From positions 3,661,501 to 3,725,500 of the forward strand of contig NZ_AP014627.1 of assembly GCF_001547895.1 (NCBI RefSeq): a stretch of 64,000 nt of DNA, written 5' to 3'. The first letter of the stretch is position 1; every line of letters begins with the position of its first letter. The notes under the pieces were generated by a model. It was not told the origin of the DNA. It made no database searches and saw nothing but the letters and a program-made list of their open reading frames with translations. Position numbers and translations under genes: made by a program. This DNA is from Pseudomonas sp. Os17. GTDB lineage: Bacteria > Pseudomonadota > Gammaproteobacteria > Pseudomonadales > Pseudomonadaceae. Below are positions 49,901 to 59,734 of this stretch, piece by piece.

Positions 49901-51490
49901 TTAGGCATTGGCGGGCAGGCTGTGATGGCGTTGCCACAAGGCCCGGTAGCGCTGTTCCTCGGCCTGCCAGCGGCTATCGTCCCAACCCAGCAGCGGCTGG
50001 CACAGGCGGCGGATGGCCGGCAGGTACTGGGCGGCGCCCTCGGCCAGCAGCAGGCCGATGCGGGTGCGGCGCAGCAGCAGGTCGTCCAGGTGCAGGACCA
50101 TCTCCGTCTCGGCGGCGAACGCCAGCTCGGCCCACAGGGTGTCGCTGGCACCGATGCAGTCGCCGCCGAGGCGCGCCACCTGTTGCGCCAGGCGCGGCAG
50201 GTCGCGGCCATAGCGGCCGGCCAGGCGCCGAGTCTGGGCGCGACTCAGGCCGGGGATGTCCAGCGCGGCCACGGGCGCGAACACCGGGGCGCCGTCATCC
50301 ACCACGTCCCGCCCGAGCATCGCCCCGCAGGCTTGCAGCACTTCGATGGCCTGGGGGCGGAAGGTGGTGAGCTTGCCGCCGGCCAGGGTCACGCAGCCGG
50401 GCTCCTGCCACAGCACGTGTTCACGGGTGACGTTGGACGGCTTGCCCTGCTGCCCCTCGCTACCGGCCACCACCGGGCGTACGCCGGCCCAGGTCGACAG
50501 CACGTCCCCGGGACCGATCTGTGCCTGGGGAAACTGCTGGGCGCAGGCGGCCAGCAGATAGCGCAGTTCTTCCTGGCTGATGCTGGCGCTCTGGTCCAGG
50601 TCGTCGCGGTGGTCGAGGTCGGTGGTGCCCACCACGGTGGCGCCTTCCCAGGGGAAGACGAACACCGGCCGCCGATCCTCGCCATGCATGAAGCTCAAAG
50701 CCTGGGCCACCGGCAGGCGCCAGCCCGGCAGCAGCAGGTGACTGCCGCGCAACGGTCGCAGCTGCCGACGGCTGCTCGCCGGGCGCAGGCGCTCGGCCCA
50801 GGCCCCAGTGGCCACCGCCAGGGCCGCGCAGCCAAGGGTGTGCACGGCGCCGGTTTCACTGTCCTCGATCGCCACCCCGCACACTCGCCCGTTCTCCCGC
50901 AGCAGGCGGGTCACCCGCAGGCCATTGATGGCCACGGCGCCGTCGGCCCGGGCCTCGGCCAGCACCCGCAGCACCAGCCGCGCATCGTCGGTCAGGGCAT
51001 CGAGAAAGCTGGTGCCGCCGAGCAACCCCGGTTCCTTGACCCCGGGGGCCAGGTACTGCAGTTGCCGGGCATCGTGAAAGCGATGATTGCGCCGCCCGGC
51101 GAGGGCGTCATACAGGCTCAGCAGGCCGCCAAACAGCTTGGGCCCGGGAAACTGGCCGCGGTAATGGGGCATCAGGAAACTCATGGGCTCCACCAGCCCC
51201 GGGACTTCCTGCAACAGGCGCTGGCGCTCGCGCACCGAGTCCCGGGTCAGGCGCCACTGGCCCTTGGCGATATAGCGCAGCCCGCCGTGGACCATCTTCG
51301 AGGAACGGCTGGAGGTGCCCCAGGCAAAGTCCCGCTGCTCCAGCAGCAGGCAGCGCCAACCGCGCCGCGCTGCCTCGCGCAGAATGCCGGCGCCGCTGAT
51401 GCCGCCGCCGATGACGATCAGGTCCCACGGCTGCGCTGCCAGCTCCGGCAGTACCTGTTGCCGCCACTGGGCATTCCAGTCCTGGCTCAT
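49901..51490 (-). CDS. GlpD-like FAD-dependent glycerol-3-phosphate dehydrogenase family protein
   Basis: This encodes 529 residues. The FAD-binding Rossmann motif ([20 protein letters not shown]) and the GlpD signature ([20 protein letters not shown]) are clear. [11 protein letters not shown] and VRPVV follow in the substrate domain; the C-terminus has the DUF-like GlpD cap ([20 protein letters not shown]). It would oxidise sn-glycerol-3-phosphate or a related polyol phosphate and pass electrons to quinone at the inner membrane. It lies four bases from the upstream flavoprotein gene and 23 from the kinase gene. The Pseudomonas glp operon has its own glpD, so this is a paralogue. Confidence 0.9.
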   Translation of the reverse strand: MSQDWNAQWRQQVLPELAAQPWDLIVIGGGISGAGILREAARRGWRCLLLEQRDFAWGTSSRSSKMVHGGLRYIAKGQWRLTRDSVRERQRLLQEVPGLVEPMSFLMPHYRGQFPGPKLFGGLLSLYDALAGRRNHRFHDARQLQYLAPGVKEPGLLGGTSFLDALTDDARLVLRVLAEARADGAVAINGLRVTRLLRENGRVCGVAIEDSETGAVHTLGCAALAVATGAWAERLRPASSRRQLRPLRGSHLLLPGWRLPVAQALSFMHGEDRRPVFVFPWEGATVVGTTDLDHRDDLDQSASISQEELRYLLAACAQQFPQAQIGPGDVLSTWAGVRPVVAGSEGQQGKPSNVTREHVLWQEPGCVTLAGGKLTTFRPQAIEVLQACGAMLGRDVVDDGAPVFAPVAALDIPGLSRAQTRRLAGRYGRDLPRLAQQVARLGGDCIGASDTLWAELAFAAETEMVLHLDDLLLRRTRIGLLLAEGAAQYLPAIRRLCQPLLGWDDSRWQAEEQRYRALWQRHHSLPANA

Positions 51491-51494
51491 GACC

Positions 51495-53090
51495 TCACTG
51501 CTCCAGTAGCGTGCCGGGGTTCAGGCGCCCGGCGGGATCGAAGTGGCGACTCAGCGCCTGCAGGGTGTCGATCGCCAGCGGGCCCTTCTCCCGCAGCAGG
51601 TACGGCGCGTGGTCCTTGCCCACCCCGTGCTGGTGGCTGATGGTGCCGTGGTGATTGACGATGGTCTGGCTGGCGGCGTGCTTGAGCGCCTGCCAGCGGG
51701 CCAGGGTCGCCGGGTACTGGGCGTCCGGGCGGAACACGTAGGTGGTGTAGATGCTCGAGCCTTCGCCATAGACATGGGACAGGTGGGTGAACACATGCAC
51801 CTGCTCGCCCTCGGCGGCCAGGCCATCGCGCAGGCTGCCCTCGATGCGCTGCAACAGGCGGTCGACATTGCTCCAGTCGGTGGCGGTTTCCAGGGTGTCC
51901 ACCAGGTAGCCGGCGTTCCACAGACTTTCGCGCAGGTAGGGAAAACGAAAGCGGTTCTGCGCCCACTTCTTGCCCAGCAAGGTGCCGGTGAACACCCCGC
52001 CGAAGGCCTTGAGCTGGCGCCGGGCGTGACGCAGCGACAGGGCGTTCTGCTGACGGTTGCCGGTGACGCCGAAGGTCAGCAGGCACTTGCCCGCCCCGGC
52101 GCCGCGCAGGGCCAGGTATCTTTCCAGCCAGGCGATCTGCGTCGGATGGCCGGCCAGGGCCAGTTGGGTCTCGGTCTCCACGGCATTGGACAGGCGCAGC
52201 ATCGACAGCGGCACCCGAGCCTGGGCCAGGGCGCGCACCGCTTGCAGGGCCTGGGGCCAGTCGGGCAGGAACACACCATAGAAGCGCTCGTCATCGGGCA
52301 GGCGGCTGACCCGTACCTTGACCTCGGAAATGATCCCGAAGCGCCCTTCACTGCCCAGCACCACCTCGCGCATATCCGGCCCGGCGGCAGACGCCGGAAA
52401 GCTGGCGATGGGCATCGGCCCGGCAAAGGTTTCCAGGGTGCCACCGGCGAACAGCTGCTCGATGCGCCCGTAGCGCAGCGACTGCTGGCCACTGGAACGG
52501 CTGGCAACCCAGCCGCCCAGGGTCGACAGCTCCCAGGACTGGGGGAAATGCCCCAGGGTGTAGCCCCGGGCGCGCAGCTGGCTTTCCACTTGCGGGCCGC
52601 TGGCACCTGGGCCGAAGGTGGCCAGCAGGCTGTCTTCGTCCAGCTCCAGCAGGCGGCTCATGCGCGCCAGGGACACCGTCAGCACTGGGCGTTCGGACCA
52701 GGGCGGGTTGATGTGCCCGGCCACCGAGGTGCCGCCGCCGTAGGGAATCAGGCACAGGTCGCGGTCCTCGGCCAGGGCCAGCAATTGGCGGATCTGTTCG
52801 GCGGTTTCCGGAAAGGCCACGGCGTCGGGGTAGACCCCCAGCGCGCCTTCGCGCAGGGCCAGCCAGTCCGCCAGGCTCTGGCCGCGGGCGTGCAGCAGGC
52901 GTTCCTGGGGATCGATGCAATACAACGGGTGGGCAGCAAGGCGTGAAGCCGGCACCTTGGCCAGCGCCTGTTCCAGAGTCGCCTCCGGCAAGCGACGCCC
53001 CGGTCCCAGGCGTTCGGCGAGAAACCCCGCGCCCTGGGCCGGCAATTCGACCACCGTGGATGCATCCCCCCAGCCGTTCCAGCGTCGCAT
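51495..53090 (-). CDS. Alkyl-DHAP-synthase-like FAD-binding oxidase
   Basis: This encodes 531 residues. The FAD-binding (VAO/PCMH) domain has LCLIPYGGGTSVAGHINPPW and GASGPQVESQLRARGYTLGHFPQSWE..., with FPQSWELSTLGGWVASRSSGQQS as in AGPS. The C-terminal region has VYGEGSSIYTTYVFR and NHHGTISHQHGVGKDHAPYL, matching the His-rich active-site loop of alkyldihydroxyacetonephosphate synthases. Bacteria do not usually make plasmalogens by the eukaryotic route, so the natural substrate is uncertain. It heads the three-gene operon; its start ATG lies in a 177-bp region divergent from the gene at 53268. Confidence 0.9.
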   Translation of the reverse strand: MRRWNGWGDASTVVELPAQGAGFLAERLGPGRRLPEATLEQALAKVPASRLAAHPLYCIDPQERLLHARGQSLADWLALREGALGVYPDAVAFPETAEQIRQLLALAEDRDLCLIPYGGGTSVAGHINPPWSERPVLTVSLARMSRLLELDEDSLLATFGPGASGPQVESQLRARGYTLGHFPQSWELSTLGGWVASRSSGQQSLRYGRIEQLFAGGTLETFAGPMPIASFPASAAGPDMREVVLGSEGRFGIISEVKVRVSRLPDDERFYGVFLPDWPQALQAVRALAQARVPLSMLRLSNAVETETQLALAGHPTQIAWLERYLALRGAGAGKCLLTFGVTGNRQQNALSLRHARRQLKAFGGVFTGTLLGKKWAQNRFRFPYLRESLWNAGYLVDTLETATDWSNVDRLLQRIEGSLRDGLAAEGEQVHVFTHLSHVYGEGSSIYTTYVFRPDAQYPATLARWQALKHAASQTIVNHHGTISHQHGVGKDHAPYLLREKGPLAIDTLQALSRHFDPAGRLNPGTLLEQ

Positions 53091-53267
53091 ACGTGTGTCC
53101 TTGTGCTGTTCTTATAGGTCTTGCTTCAGGCTCCCTATACTAGTGCGCGGCTGAACGCTGTCACGGTCGCATCGCGCCAGAGGATGTAGCCGATTGAGTC
53201 AGACACAGGTGACATCCGGCGCCAGTTACCGAAGAATCCGCACCCTCCCCATCACAGGCTCGCGTCC

Positions 53268-53972
53268 ATGCCGACAACCCTGAAAACCTGCGCACCGCTA
53301 TTCTGGTCCATCGACCTGGGCATCGACTACGGCGCGCCGACCTTGCACCTGCACGACTTGCTGCCCGTGGTGGGAGAGGAACACTCGGCCTTCTTCCAGA
53401 ACCGGGACGGCATCCTGATCGGCGAAACCCTGCAACTGATCTGGTGCCCGCCGGTTGCCGACCTCAATGGCTGGAACGAGCAGCCTTCGGAAATTGCCCT
53501 GAGCCAGCTGCTGCGGGTGCGGATCACCGGCCCGGCGCCCGAGCCGCCGACACCACGCAATGCCATCCACCATGGCCGACCGAGGTACCGCTTCCTGGTC
53601 CTGTCCTGCCAGCCACTGCCGGCGGCCCTGCGCGCCCAACCGCTAGCACAGGACGCCTGGCACATGCCGCTGATCGAGAATGGACAGGGCAGTTGCCTGA
53701 CCTGGGAGGCCATCGACAACTGCAGTCGCGCCGAGGTCCAGGGGCTGATCTACCTCAGCGCCTACCGCCGCGACGAAACCTATATGGAAATGTTCATCGA
53801 GGACCTGGGCGGACAACTGTTCGGGCTGCTTTCGGTGCACCTGGGCCCGGGGGGCGACGACTATGATTTTGGCCGGCGCCTCCTGCAAGGCGCGGAGTTG
53901 CGGGCCATCCGCCGCGCGCTGGCCATGGCCCGGCCCCTGAAGGATTCACAGCCCGACTACCTGGTCCCCTGA
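53268..53972 (+). CDS. Hypothetical protein
   Basis: This encodes 234 residues, soluble, with no signal peptide. Notable stretches are FWSIDLGIDYGAPTLHLHDL, LIGETLQLIWCPPVADLNGW and MFIEDLGGQLFGLLSVHLGP. I recognise no family. It is divergent from the alkyl-DHAP-synthase-like gene, and the tRNA-Gln gene follows on the same strand. Confidence 0.6.
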   Translation: MPTTLKTCAPLFWSIDLGIDYGAPTLHLHDLLPVVGEEHSAFFQNRDGILIGETLQLIWCPPVADLNGWNEQPSEIALSQLLRVRITGPAPEPPTPRNAIHHGRPRYRFLVLSCQPLPAALRAQPLAQDAWHMPLIENGQGSCLTWEAIDNCSRAEVQGLIYLSAYRRDETYMEMFIEDLGGQLFGLLSVHLGPGGDDYDFGRRLLQGAELRAIRRALAMARPLKDSQPDYLVP

Positions 53973-54038
53973 ACCCCGGGGCGGATAAAAGCGCCCAGAA
54001 AAAGACTAAGCAGCTGTTTTCAAACTCATTTTTTTGCA

Positions 54039-54066
54039 TTGGGGGGCTTCACAGCCCGTCTATAAG
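54039..54066 (+). promoter_or_regulatory. Candidate promoter of tRNA-Gln
   Basis: TTGGGG (54039-54044) and TATAAG (54061-54066) are 16 bases apart, about 77 bases upstream of the tRNA 5' end. The -35 box is weak. Confidence 0.35.
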
Positions 54067-54142
54067 TTGGTAAATTTGCGCCCGTTCTTGCAGCGGACCT
54101 CCCCGGACCGGCAATCAAGGCAAGTAACGTCGCAACAGCTAC

Positions 54143-54217
54143 AGGGGCGTCGCCAAGCGGTAAGGCAGCAGGTTTTGATCCTGCCATGCGTTGGTTCGAA
54201 TCCAGCCGCCCCTGCCA
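54143..54217 (+). tRNA. tRNA-Gln (TTG anticodon)
   Basis: AGGGGCG (54143-54149) pairs with CGCCCCT near the 3' end. The D arm contains GCCAAGCGGTAAGGC, the anticodon arm GCAGGTTTTGATCCTGC with TTG at 54175-54177, the T arm GTTGGTTCGAATCCAGC, and the gene encodes the terminal GCCA. All stems pair. It lies 12 bases from the convergent LysR gene end; no integrated element is attached to it. Confidence 0.95.
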
Positions 54218-54229
54218 TTTTCTTTCTGT

Positions 54230-55138
54230 CTATCCCATCAAGTGTTCTGCCAACAGCTCCAGCAAGGCGTTGACCTTGGGCAGTGCCTGACGATTCTTCA
54301 TCCATAGCAGATGGATTGCCTGTCCCTGGGTTGCACAGTGCGGCAGCACCTGCACCAGGCTGCCCTCATCCAGCTGACGCTTGACCAGCCACGACGGCAA
54401 TTGGGCAATCCCGTAGCCCGCCATCACCGTCATCAGCAACCCCTGCCCATCCCCCACCACGCAAGCGGCCGGCATCACCCGACGCTCGATCTCCCCTGGC
54501 CGGCTGCCGGGAAAAGTCCAGGGGTTGACCCGTCCATCCACCCAGCCGTAGGCGATGCAGCGGTGGCGCAGCAGATCGGCATCGGTCAAGGGCGTGCCCT
54601 GATGCTCCAGGTACGCCGGCGAGGCACAGAACAGGTGCCGCTCGTGGCCCAACTGACGATGCCCCAGGGCGACGGGCCACTGCGCGGGTCCGCCGAGTCG
54701 CACGGCAATATCGACACCGGCCTCCAGGGGATCGGCAAAGGCATCGGCAAAGGTCACGTGGGGTTGCAGCAAGGGGTGTTCCCGGGCAAAGCGCAAGATC
54801 AGCTCCAGCACTTGAGTGCGACCAAAGGCCCCCGGCAGATCGACGCGCACCTTGCCCCTCAGTTCGGTGTTTTCCGCCTGCAACGCCCACTCGGCCTCTT
54901 GCAGATCGGCCAGTACCCCAGTGCAGGTGCGATAGAAGGCCTGCCCCGCATCGGTCAGCGCCAGACTGCGAGTGGTGCGCTGCAACAGCCGGGCCTGCAG
55001 GCGGCCTTCCAGGCGGGCGATGGCCTTGCTGACAGCGGACGGCGTCAGGTTCAGGCGCTCGGCGGCGACCTTGAAGCTGCCGGAGTCGGCGACACAGACA
55101 AAAACATCGATGCCCTTCAGGCGTTCGGAAGCAAACAT
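54230..55138 (-). CDS. LysR-family regulator, divergent from an MFS transporter
   Basis: This encodes 302 residues, the usual length. The helix-turn-helix is standard (SGSFKVAAERLNLTPSAVSK, AIARLEGRLQARLLQRTTRS). The effector domain follows with the class pattern RGKVRVDLPGAFGRTQVLEL and HLFCASPAYLEHQG. It resembles the CrgA/DsdC-type subgroup common in pseudomonads. The gene is divergent from the MFS transporter gene across 121 bases (55139-55259), where its TN11A-type binding site is expected. It probably controls that transporter. Confidence 0.92.
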   Translation of the reverse strand: MFASERLKGIDVFVCVADSGSFKVAAERLNLTPSAVSKAIARLEGRLQARLLQRTTRSLALTDAGQAFYRTCTGVLADLQEAEWALQAENTELRGKVRVDLPGAFGRTQVLELILRFAREHPLLQPHVTFADAFADPLEAGVDIAVRLGGPAQWPVALGHRQLGHERHLFCASPAYLEHQGTPLTDADLLRHRCIAYGWVDGRVNPWTFPGSRPGEIERRVMPAACVVGDGQGLLMTVMAGYGIAQLPSWLVKRQLDEGSLVQVLPHCATQGQAIHLLWMKNRQALPKVNALLELLAEHLMG

Positions 55139-55259
55139 GCAACGTCCTTATTCATGAATCAGTTTCCATTCACTAAAGAAAAATCATCATAAAACAGAAG
55201 CCAATTCCTCAGTAAGCTCAATCCCCCCGACTCAACCTGCACCACTTGAAGAGGCATGG

Positions 55260-56480
55260 ATGCTGTACACCCTGAAAAACTACCCGGGCACCATCAAGCT
55301 GTTGCTGTCGGGTTCGCTGATCCTGACCCTGGCGCGGGCGATCACCCTGCCCTATCTGGTGATCTACCTGTCCGCCAGCTACGGCCTGAGCGTCGCCGAC
55401 ATCGGCCTGGTGATCGGCAGCAGCCTGATCGTCGGCTCGCTGCTGAGCCTCTACGGCGGTTACCTGGTGGATCGGATCGCCACCTACCGGCTGATCCTGG
55501 CCTGCGTCGCGGTCTTCACCCTGGGCTTTGTCGGCGCCTTTGCCGCCCCCGGCCTGTGGCTGCTCTACCTGTGCCTGGTATCGATCAACCTCGCCTACGC
55601 AGTGTTCGATATCGCGGTCAAAGCCGGTTTTGCCCAACAGTTACCGGTGACCGAGCGCAGTGAAGTGTTCTCGATCAAGTACACCCTGACCAACATCGGT
55701 TATGCGGTCGGCCCGTTGCTCGGCGCCTGGCTGGCCCAGCAAGGCATGAGCCTGCCCTTTGTCGCGTCGAGCGCCCTGGCGGCGGGATTCTTTGCCCTGT
55801 ACCTGACACAGGGCGACAGGCAGCTCCAGTCCGGCGCCAGCCCCCATCAGCCCCTGTCCTTTCTCGCGCTGGGCCGCCAGCTGCTGCGGGATTACCGCCT
55901 GATCTGCTTCACCCTGGGCGGCTTGCTCAGCGCGGTGGTCTTTGGCCAGTTCTCGGCTTATCTGTCCCAGTACCTGGTGGTCACCGAGTCCGCGCAAGTC
56001 GCCTACACCACCATCAGCACCCTGGTGGCGACCAATGCGTTGCTGGTCATTGCCCTGCAGTACGCCATTGGCCGCAGGATCACTCCCAACCACCTGAAGC
56101 AGTGGCTGGCGGCAGGCCTGAGCCTGTTCCTGGTGGGGGTCGCCGGGTTCGCCCTGTCCACCAGCCTGCCGCTGTGGGTGCTGTCGATGGTGGTGTTCAC
56201 CCTGGGGGAAATCATCGTGTTTCCTGCCGAATACATGTTCATCGACCTGATCGCCCCCGAGCATCTGCGAGGCCTGTACTACGGCGCGCAAAACCTCTCC
56301 AACCTCGGCGGGGCCCTGGGCCCGATACTCTGCGGCATGGTCCTGGCAAGCCAGCCGGCGCACTGGATCTTCTACATGCTGGGGGCATTCATTGTCCTGG
56401 GCGGACTGTTCTACTGGCTGGGCGCGGCCAATCTGCAACGGCCCTCGGAGAACGAAACCCAGGCAGACGTCATGCCCTGA
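55260..56480 (+). CDS. Major facilitator superfamily transporter (MdtH-like)
   Basis: This encodes 406 residues with twelve hydrophobic segments. The loop 2-3 motif appears as GGYLVDRIATYRLILAC, a variant of GxLaDrxGrkxxl. Segment 5 carries the drug-proton antiporter-like pattern VGPLLGAWLAQQG. It resembles MdtH/YfcJ-type exporters. It is divergent from a LysR gene that probably regulates it. The substrate is not evident. Confidence 0.88.
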   Translation: MLYTLKNYPGTIKLLLSGSLILTLARAITLPYLVIYLSASYGLSVADIGLVIGSSLIVGSLLSLYGGYLVDRIATYRLILACVAVFTLGFVGAFAAPGLWLLYLCLVSINLAYAVFDIAVKAGFAQQLPVTERSEVFSIKYTLTNIGYAVGPLLGAWLAQQGMSLPFVASSALAAGFFALYLTQGDRQLQSGASPHQPLSFLALGRQLLRDYRLICFTLGGLLSAVVFGQFSAYLSQYLVVTESAQVAYTTISTLVATNALLVIALQYAIGRRITPNHLKQWLAAGLSLFLVGVAGFALSTSLPLWVLSMVVFTLGEIIVFPAEYMFIDLIAPEHLRGLYYGAQNLSNLGGALGPILCGMVLASQPAHWIFYMLGAFIVLGGLFYWLGAANLQRPSENETQADVMP

Positions 56481-56576
56481 GGGCCCCGCCCGGCCAACCG
56501 GGCCCTCACCTGCCATTCACAGCGCCCCTGAAGGTTCGTTCCCCTTTGTACCCTCCCCTACAAAGAGCAACGCACC

Positions 56577-57029
56577 ATGAAAAATACCGATCTCAGCCAC
56601 CTGATCCTCAGCGACCACGCGCGCATCGAAGCCGCCATCAGCACCGGCGCGGCCTGGGAAGTGTGGTTTCAGGTGGAGTTCCTGATCCTGCTGCGCTCGG
56701 TCCATGTGGCCGCCGCCCGCGAGGTGCCCTATCCGGCGCCCAACCAGGCCTTGCGCCTGGACGTGCTGGCGCAACATAACGTGGAGAACTACGCGATCGA
56801 ACTCAAAGTCGAAAGCGCCACCAATGCCGGCAACAAACTCTTGGCCGAAACCCAGAAAGACATCGACAAGCTGACCCAGTACACCGACCCGGTGGCTGCG
56901 CGCTGGGCCGTCGCCCTGGGCTACAGCGACGTGGCCAAACGCGGGCTGCGGGATTTTGCCAACACCCACAAGGGACGGGTGATCTATCAGGAGTCCGGGG
57001 CCCTGGGCTGCATGATCGCCACGGTTTGA
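56577..57029 (+). CDS. Small protein with PD-(D/E)XK nuclease-like motif
   Basis: This encodes 150 residues. The core has LRLDVLAQHNVENYAIELKV, which fits the D-x(n)-E-x-K pattern of the PD-(D/E)XK nuclease fold (Asp, then Glu-Leu-Lys on the next strand). A helix rich in Lys/Thr follows (NKLLAETQKDIDKLTQYTDP), and then another strand (ARWAVALGYSD). There is no signal peptide. Many unrelated proteins of this fold are restriction-like or have lost activity, so nuclease activity is inference. It stands alone between the MFS gene and the T6SS island. Confidence 0.6.
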   Translation: MKNTDLSHLILSDHARIEAAISTGAAWEVWFQVEFLILLRSVHVAAAREVPYPAPNQALRLDVLAQHNVENYAIELKVESATNAGNKLLAETQKDIDKLTQYTDPVAARWAVALGYSDVAKRGLRDFANTHKGRVIYQESGALGCMIATV

Positions 57030-57359
57030 ACAGGCCCGCCAAGGCAAGGCCATGCCCGACGCCTTCCCGATCTGGTCGCCAGCATTGGCCCCCGGTCTTG
57101 AGCAACAGGTGTCCACGCCGGAGACGGTCATCGACTAGCGACCGGCGTTGAGGCGGGACCGGGGCAACCCGCCGACTTGAATCAGCGGACGGCAGTATCT
57201 TTTCGCCAAAACGTTCAGATAAGTCCGATGACGGTGGCCGCCCGCTCCTTGTTAAGTTGTCCGCTGTTTTTCAGCTGTCCGCCGCTGATCGACAATCTTC
57301 TCGTTGATCAGCGGCGCTTCGGCCAATGGAATCAGCCGCAACACGTCAAGGAGCGACCC
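57030..57359. other. 330-bp gap upstream of vgrG
   Basis: No gene is visible. Frames extending the vgrG upstream begin in unconserved sequence. It contains the vgrG ribosome site (AAGGAG, seven bases before 57360) and presumably its promoter, which I cannot place. Confidence 0.5.
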
Positions 57360-59717
57360 ATGTTCAGCCCGGCCGACCAGACCCACTTCAGCCTGGACAT
57401 CCAAGGCATCCAGCACGACTTCCAGGTGCTCTCGTTCCAGGGCACCGAGGCCATCAGCCAGCCGTTTCGCTTCGATCTGCAACTGGTCAGCGAACGCCCC
57501 TGGATCGACATTGAAGCCCTGCTGCACCAACCGGCCTTTCTCGCCTTCGATCCCCAGGGCCATGGCATCCATGGGCTGATCCAGCGCATCGCCCAGGGCG
57601 ACGCCGGCCAGCGCCTGAGCCGCTACAGCCTGTCGCTGCTGCCGCACCTGGATTACCTGCGCCACCGCAGCAACCAGCGGATCTTCCAGCAGCTTTCGGC
57701 GCCGCAGATCATCGCCCTGATCCTCGAAGAGCACGGCATCCTCGGCAATGCCTACCAATTCCAGATTCAACACCCTTGCCCCGAGCGCAACTACTGCGTG
57801 CAGTACGACGAGAGCGACCTGCACTTCATCCAGCGCCTGTGCGAAGAGGAAGGCCTGCACTATCACTTCCAGCACAGCCGCGAGGCGCATTTGCTGGTGT
57901 TCAGCGATAACCAGAGCGTGTTCCGCACGCTCGGCCGGCCCACCGCCTACGTGCAGGGCAGCGGGCTGGTGGCCGATGAGCCGGTGATCAAGGGCTTCAA
58001 CGTGCGCCTGGAAACCCGCACCAGCCGCATCACCCGGCGCGACTACGACTTCGAAAAGCCGCGCCTGCAAATGGAGGCTGCCTACAAGCCCGACGCCAAG
58101 ACCCAGGAACCGGACCTGGAGGACTACGACTACCCCGGGCGCTTCACCGATCGCCAGCGTGGCAAGTTCCTCAGCCAGCGCGCCCTGGAACGCCATCGCG
58201 CCGACTACCTGCAAGCCGAAGGCTGGGGCGATGAGCCGCGACTGGTCAGCGGGCATTTTCTTGAGCTGACTGATCACCCGCGTGGCGAGTGGAACGACCT
58301 GTGGCTGCTGACCCGGGTGACTCACGAAGGCAAGCAGCCCCAGGTGCTGGAGGAATCGATCAGCAGCGACACCGAGGTTACAGACGGCTTCCAGCAGGGT
58401 TACCGCAACCGCTTCCTCGCCACCCCCTGGGAGGTATTCTTTCGCCCGCCGCTGGACCACCCCAAACCCCGGGTCCTGGGCAGTCAGACCGCAGTGGTCA
58501 CCGGCCCGGCAGGAGAGGAAATCCACACCGATCCATACGGCCGGGTCAAGGTGCAGTTCCACTGGGACCGCGAAGGCCAGGGCAACGACCACACCAGTTG
58601 CTGGCTGCGGGTCGCCTCCAGCTGGGCCGGCGACCGCTACGGCGCCCTCGTCATCCCGCGCGTCGGCATGGAAGTGCTGGTGGAGTTTCTCGAAGGCGAC
58701 CCCGACCAGCCGCTGATCAGCGGTTGCCTGTACCACCAGGAACACCCGACGCCTTACGCACTGCCGGTCAACAAGACCCGCAGCACCTTCAAGACCCTGA
58801 GTTCGCCGGGCGGCGGCGGTTTCAATGAAGTGCGCGTCGAAGACAGAAAAGGCGCCGAACAGATCTTCGTCCACGCCCAGCGCGACTGGGATGAAAACAT
58901 CCAGCACGACCAGAAAATTCGCGTCGGCCACGAGCGTCACGACACGGTTGAAGGCAGCAGCTACAGCGAACTCAAGGCCGAGGAACACCGCACCATCCAC
59001 GGCGAACGCAAAACCGAAATCCGCGCCGACGACCACCTGAACGTGGCGCACGACCAGCACATCAAGCTGGGCACCGCACAACTGCTCCAGGCCGGACGTG
59101 AGATTCATCTGCAAGCGGGCCAGAAGCTGGTGATCGAAGCGGCCAGTGAACTGACGGTGCAAGCCGGGGGCAGCTTTATCAAGCTCGACGCCAGCGGCGT
59201 CAGCGTGAGTGGGGCGTTACTCAAGGTGAATGCGGGGGGCGCTGCGGGGCAAGGCAGCGGCGCCACCTGCCTACTGCCGGTCGTCCCTCTGCCCGCCACC
59301 ACCGCCAAGGCCGGCACCTTGCTGGAGCCTGCACCGTCGCAGCCGGCCCCCGAGGTGATCCATCGTCTCAGCGCGGTGATCAGCCCCCTTCCGGGCGTGC
59401 CGGGATACGAGGACGAACCCTATCAGCTGTTCGCCGATGGCGCGCTGATTCAGCAAGGCCTGACCGGTGCCGATGGCGTGATTCGCTTCGAGCATGTGCC
59501 CGGTACTCAGGCCTATGCGGTTGAACTGATCAACGGGCACCGTTTCGAGATCGAGCCCAAAGACCAGAGCGACGAACCCGAGTCCCCGCACCAGCAACTG
59601 GCCCGCCGTGGCTATCGCGACTATCAAGGGCAAATGGATCAGCTTGAAGCCCTGAACACCAAGGACGACTATCGAATGGCCGCGCTGAACCCGGTCATCC
59701 CACCCAAAAACCAGTAA
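57360..59717 (+). CDS. vgrG: T6SS spike protein VgrG with C-terminal extension
   Basis: This encodes 785 residues. The ATG at 57360 follows AAGGAG. Domains are gp27-like (1 to about 400, HFSLDIQGIQHDFQVLSFQG, YDESDLHFIQRLCEEEGLHY), gp5/OB fold (VKVQFHWDREGQGND, SSWAGDRYGALVIPRVGMEV), a beta-helix needle with repeating AEEHRTIHGERKTEIRADDH, DUF2345-type sequence, and a C-terminal transthyretin-like domain of about 80 residues (YQLFADGALIQQGLTGADGV, IRFEHVPGTQAYAVELINGH) that probably docks the effector. VgrG sits at the tip of the T6SS tube. The tle5 gene follows after 17 bases; no T6SS structural genes are in the window, so this is an orphan cargo island. Confidence 0.95.
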   Translation: MFSPADQTHFSLDIQGIQHDFQVLSFQGTEAISQPFRFDLQLVSERPWIDIEALLHQPAFLAFDPQGHGIHGLIQRIAQGDAGQRLSRYSLSLLPHLDYLRHRSNQRIFQQLSAPQIIALILEEHGILGNAYQFQIQHPCPERNYCVQYDESDLHFIQRLCEEEGLHYHFQHSREAHLLVFSDNQSVFRTLGRPTAYVQGSGLVADEPVIKGFNVRLETRTSRITRRDYDFEKPRLQMEAAYKPDAKTQEPDLEDYDYPGRFTDRQRGKFLSQRALERHRADYLQAEGWGDEPRLVSGHFLELTDHPRGEWNDLWLLTRVTHEGKQPQVLEESISSDTEVTDGFQQGYRNRFLATPWEVFFRPPLDHPKPRVLGSQTAVVTGPAGEEIHTDPYGRVKVQFHWDREGQGNDHTSCWLRVASSWAGDRYGALVIPRVGMEVLVEFLEGDPDQPLISGCLYHQEHPTPYALPVNKTRSTFKTLSSPGGGGFNEVRVEDRKGAEQIFVHAQRDWDENIQHDQKIRVGHERHDTVEGSSYSELKAEEHRTIHGERKTEIRADDHLNVAHDQHIKLGTAQLLQAGREIHLQAGQKLVIEAASELTVQAGGSFIKLDASGVSVSGALLKVNAGGAAGQGSGATCLLPVVPLPATTAKAGTLLEPAPSQPAPEVIHRLSAVISPLPGVPGYEDEPYQLFADGALIQQGLTGADGVIRFEHVPGTQAYAVELINGHRFEIEPKDQSDEPESPHQQLARRGYRDYQGQMDQLEALNTKDDYRMAALNPVIPPKNQ

Positions 59718-59734
59718 GTGCGGGGAATCGGGCA

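Noticed and set aside
49922..51640. Long plus-strand frame opposite the GlpD-like gene
   Set aside because: The minus strand has complete FAD and GlpD motifs; the plus frame has none.
54143..54217. tRNA-Gln as an integration site
   Set aside because: No integrase, no duplicated 3' tRNA end and normal core genes on both sides.
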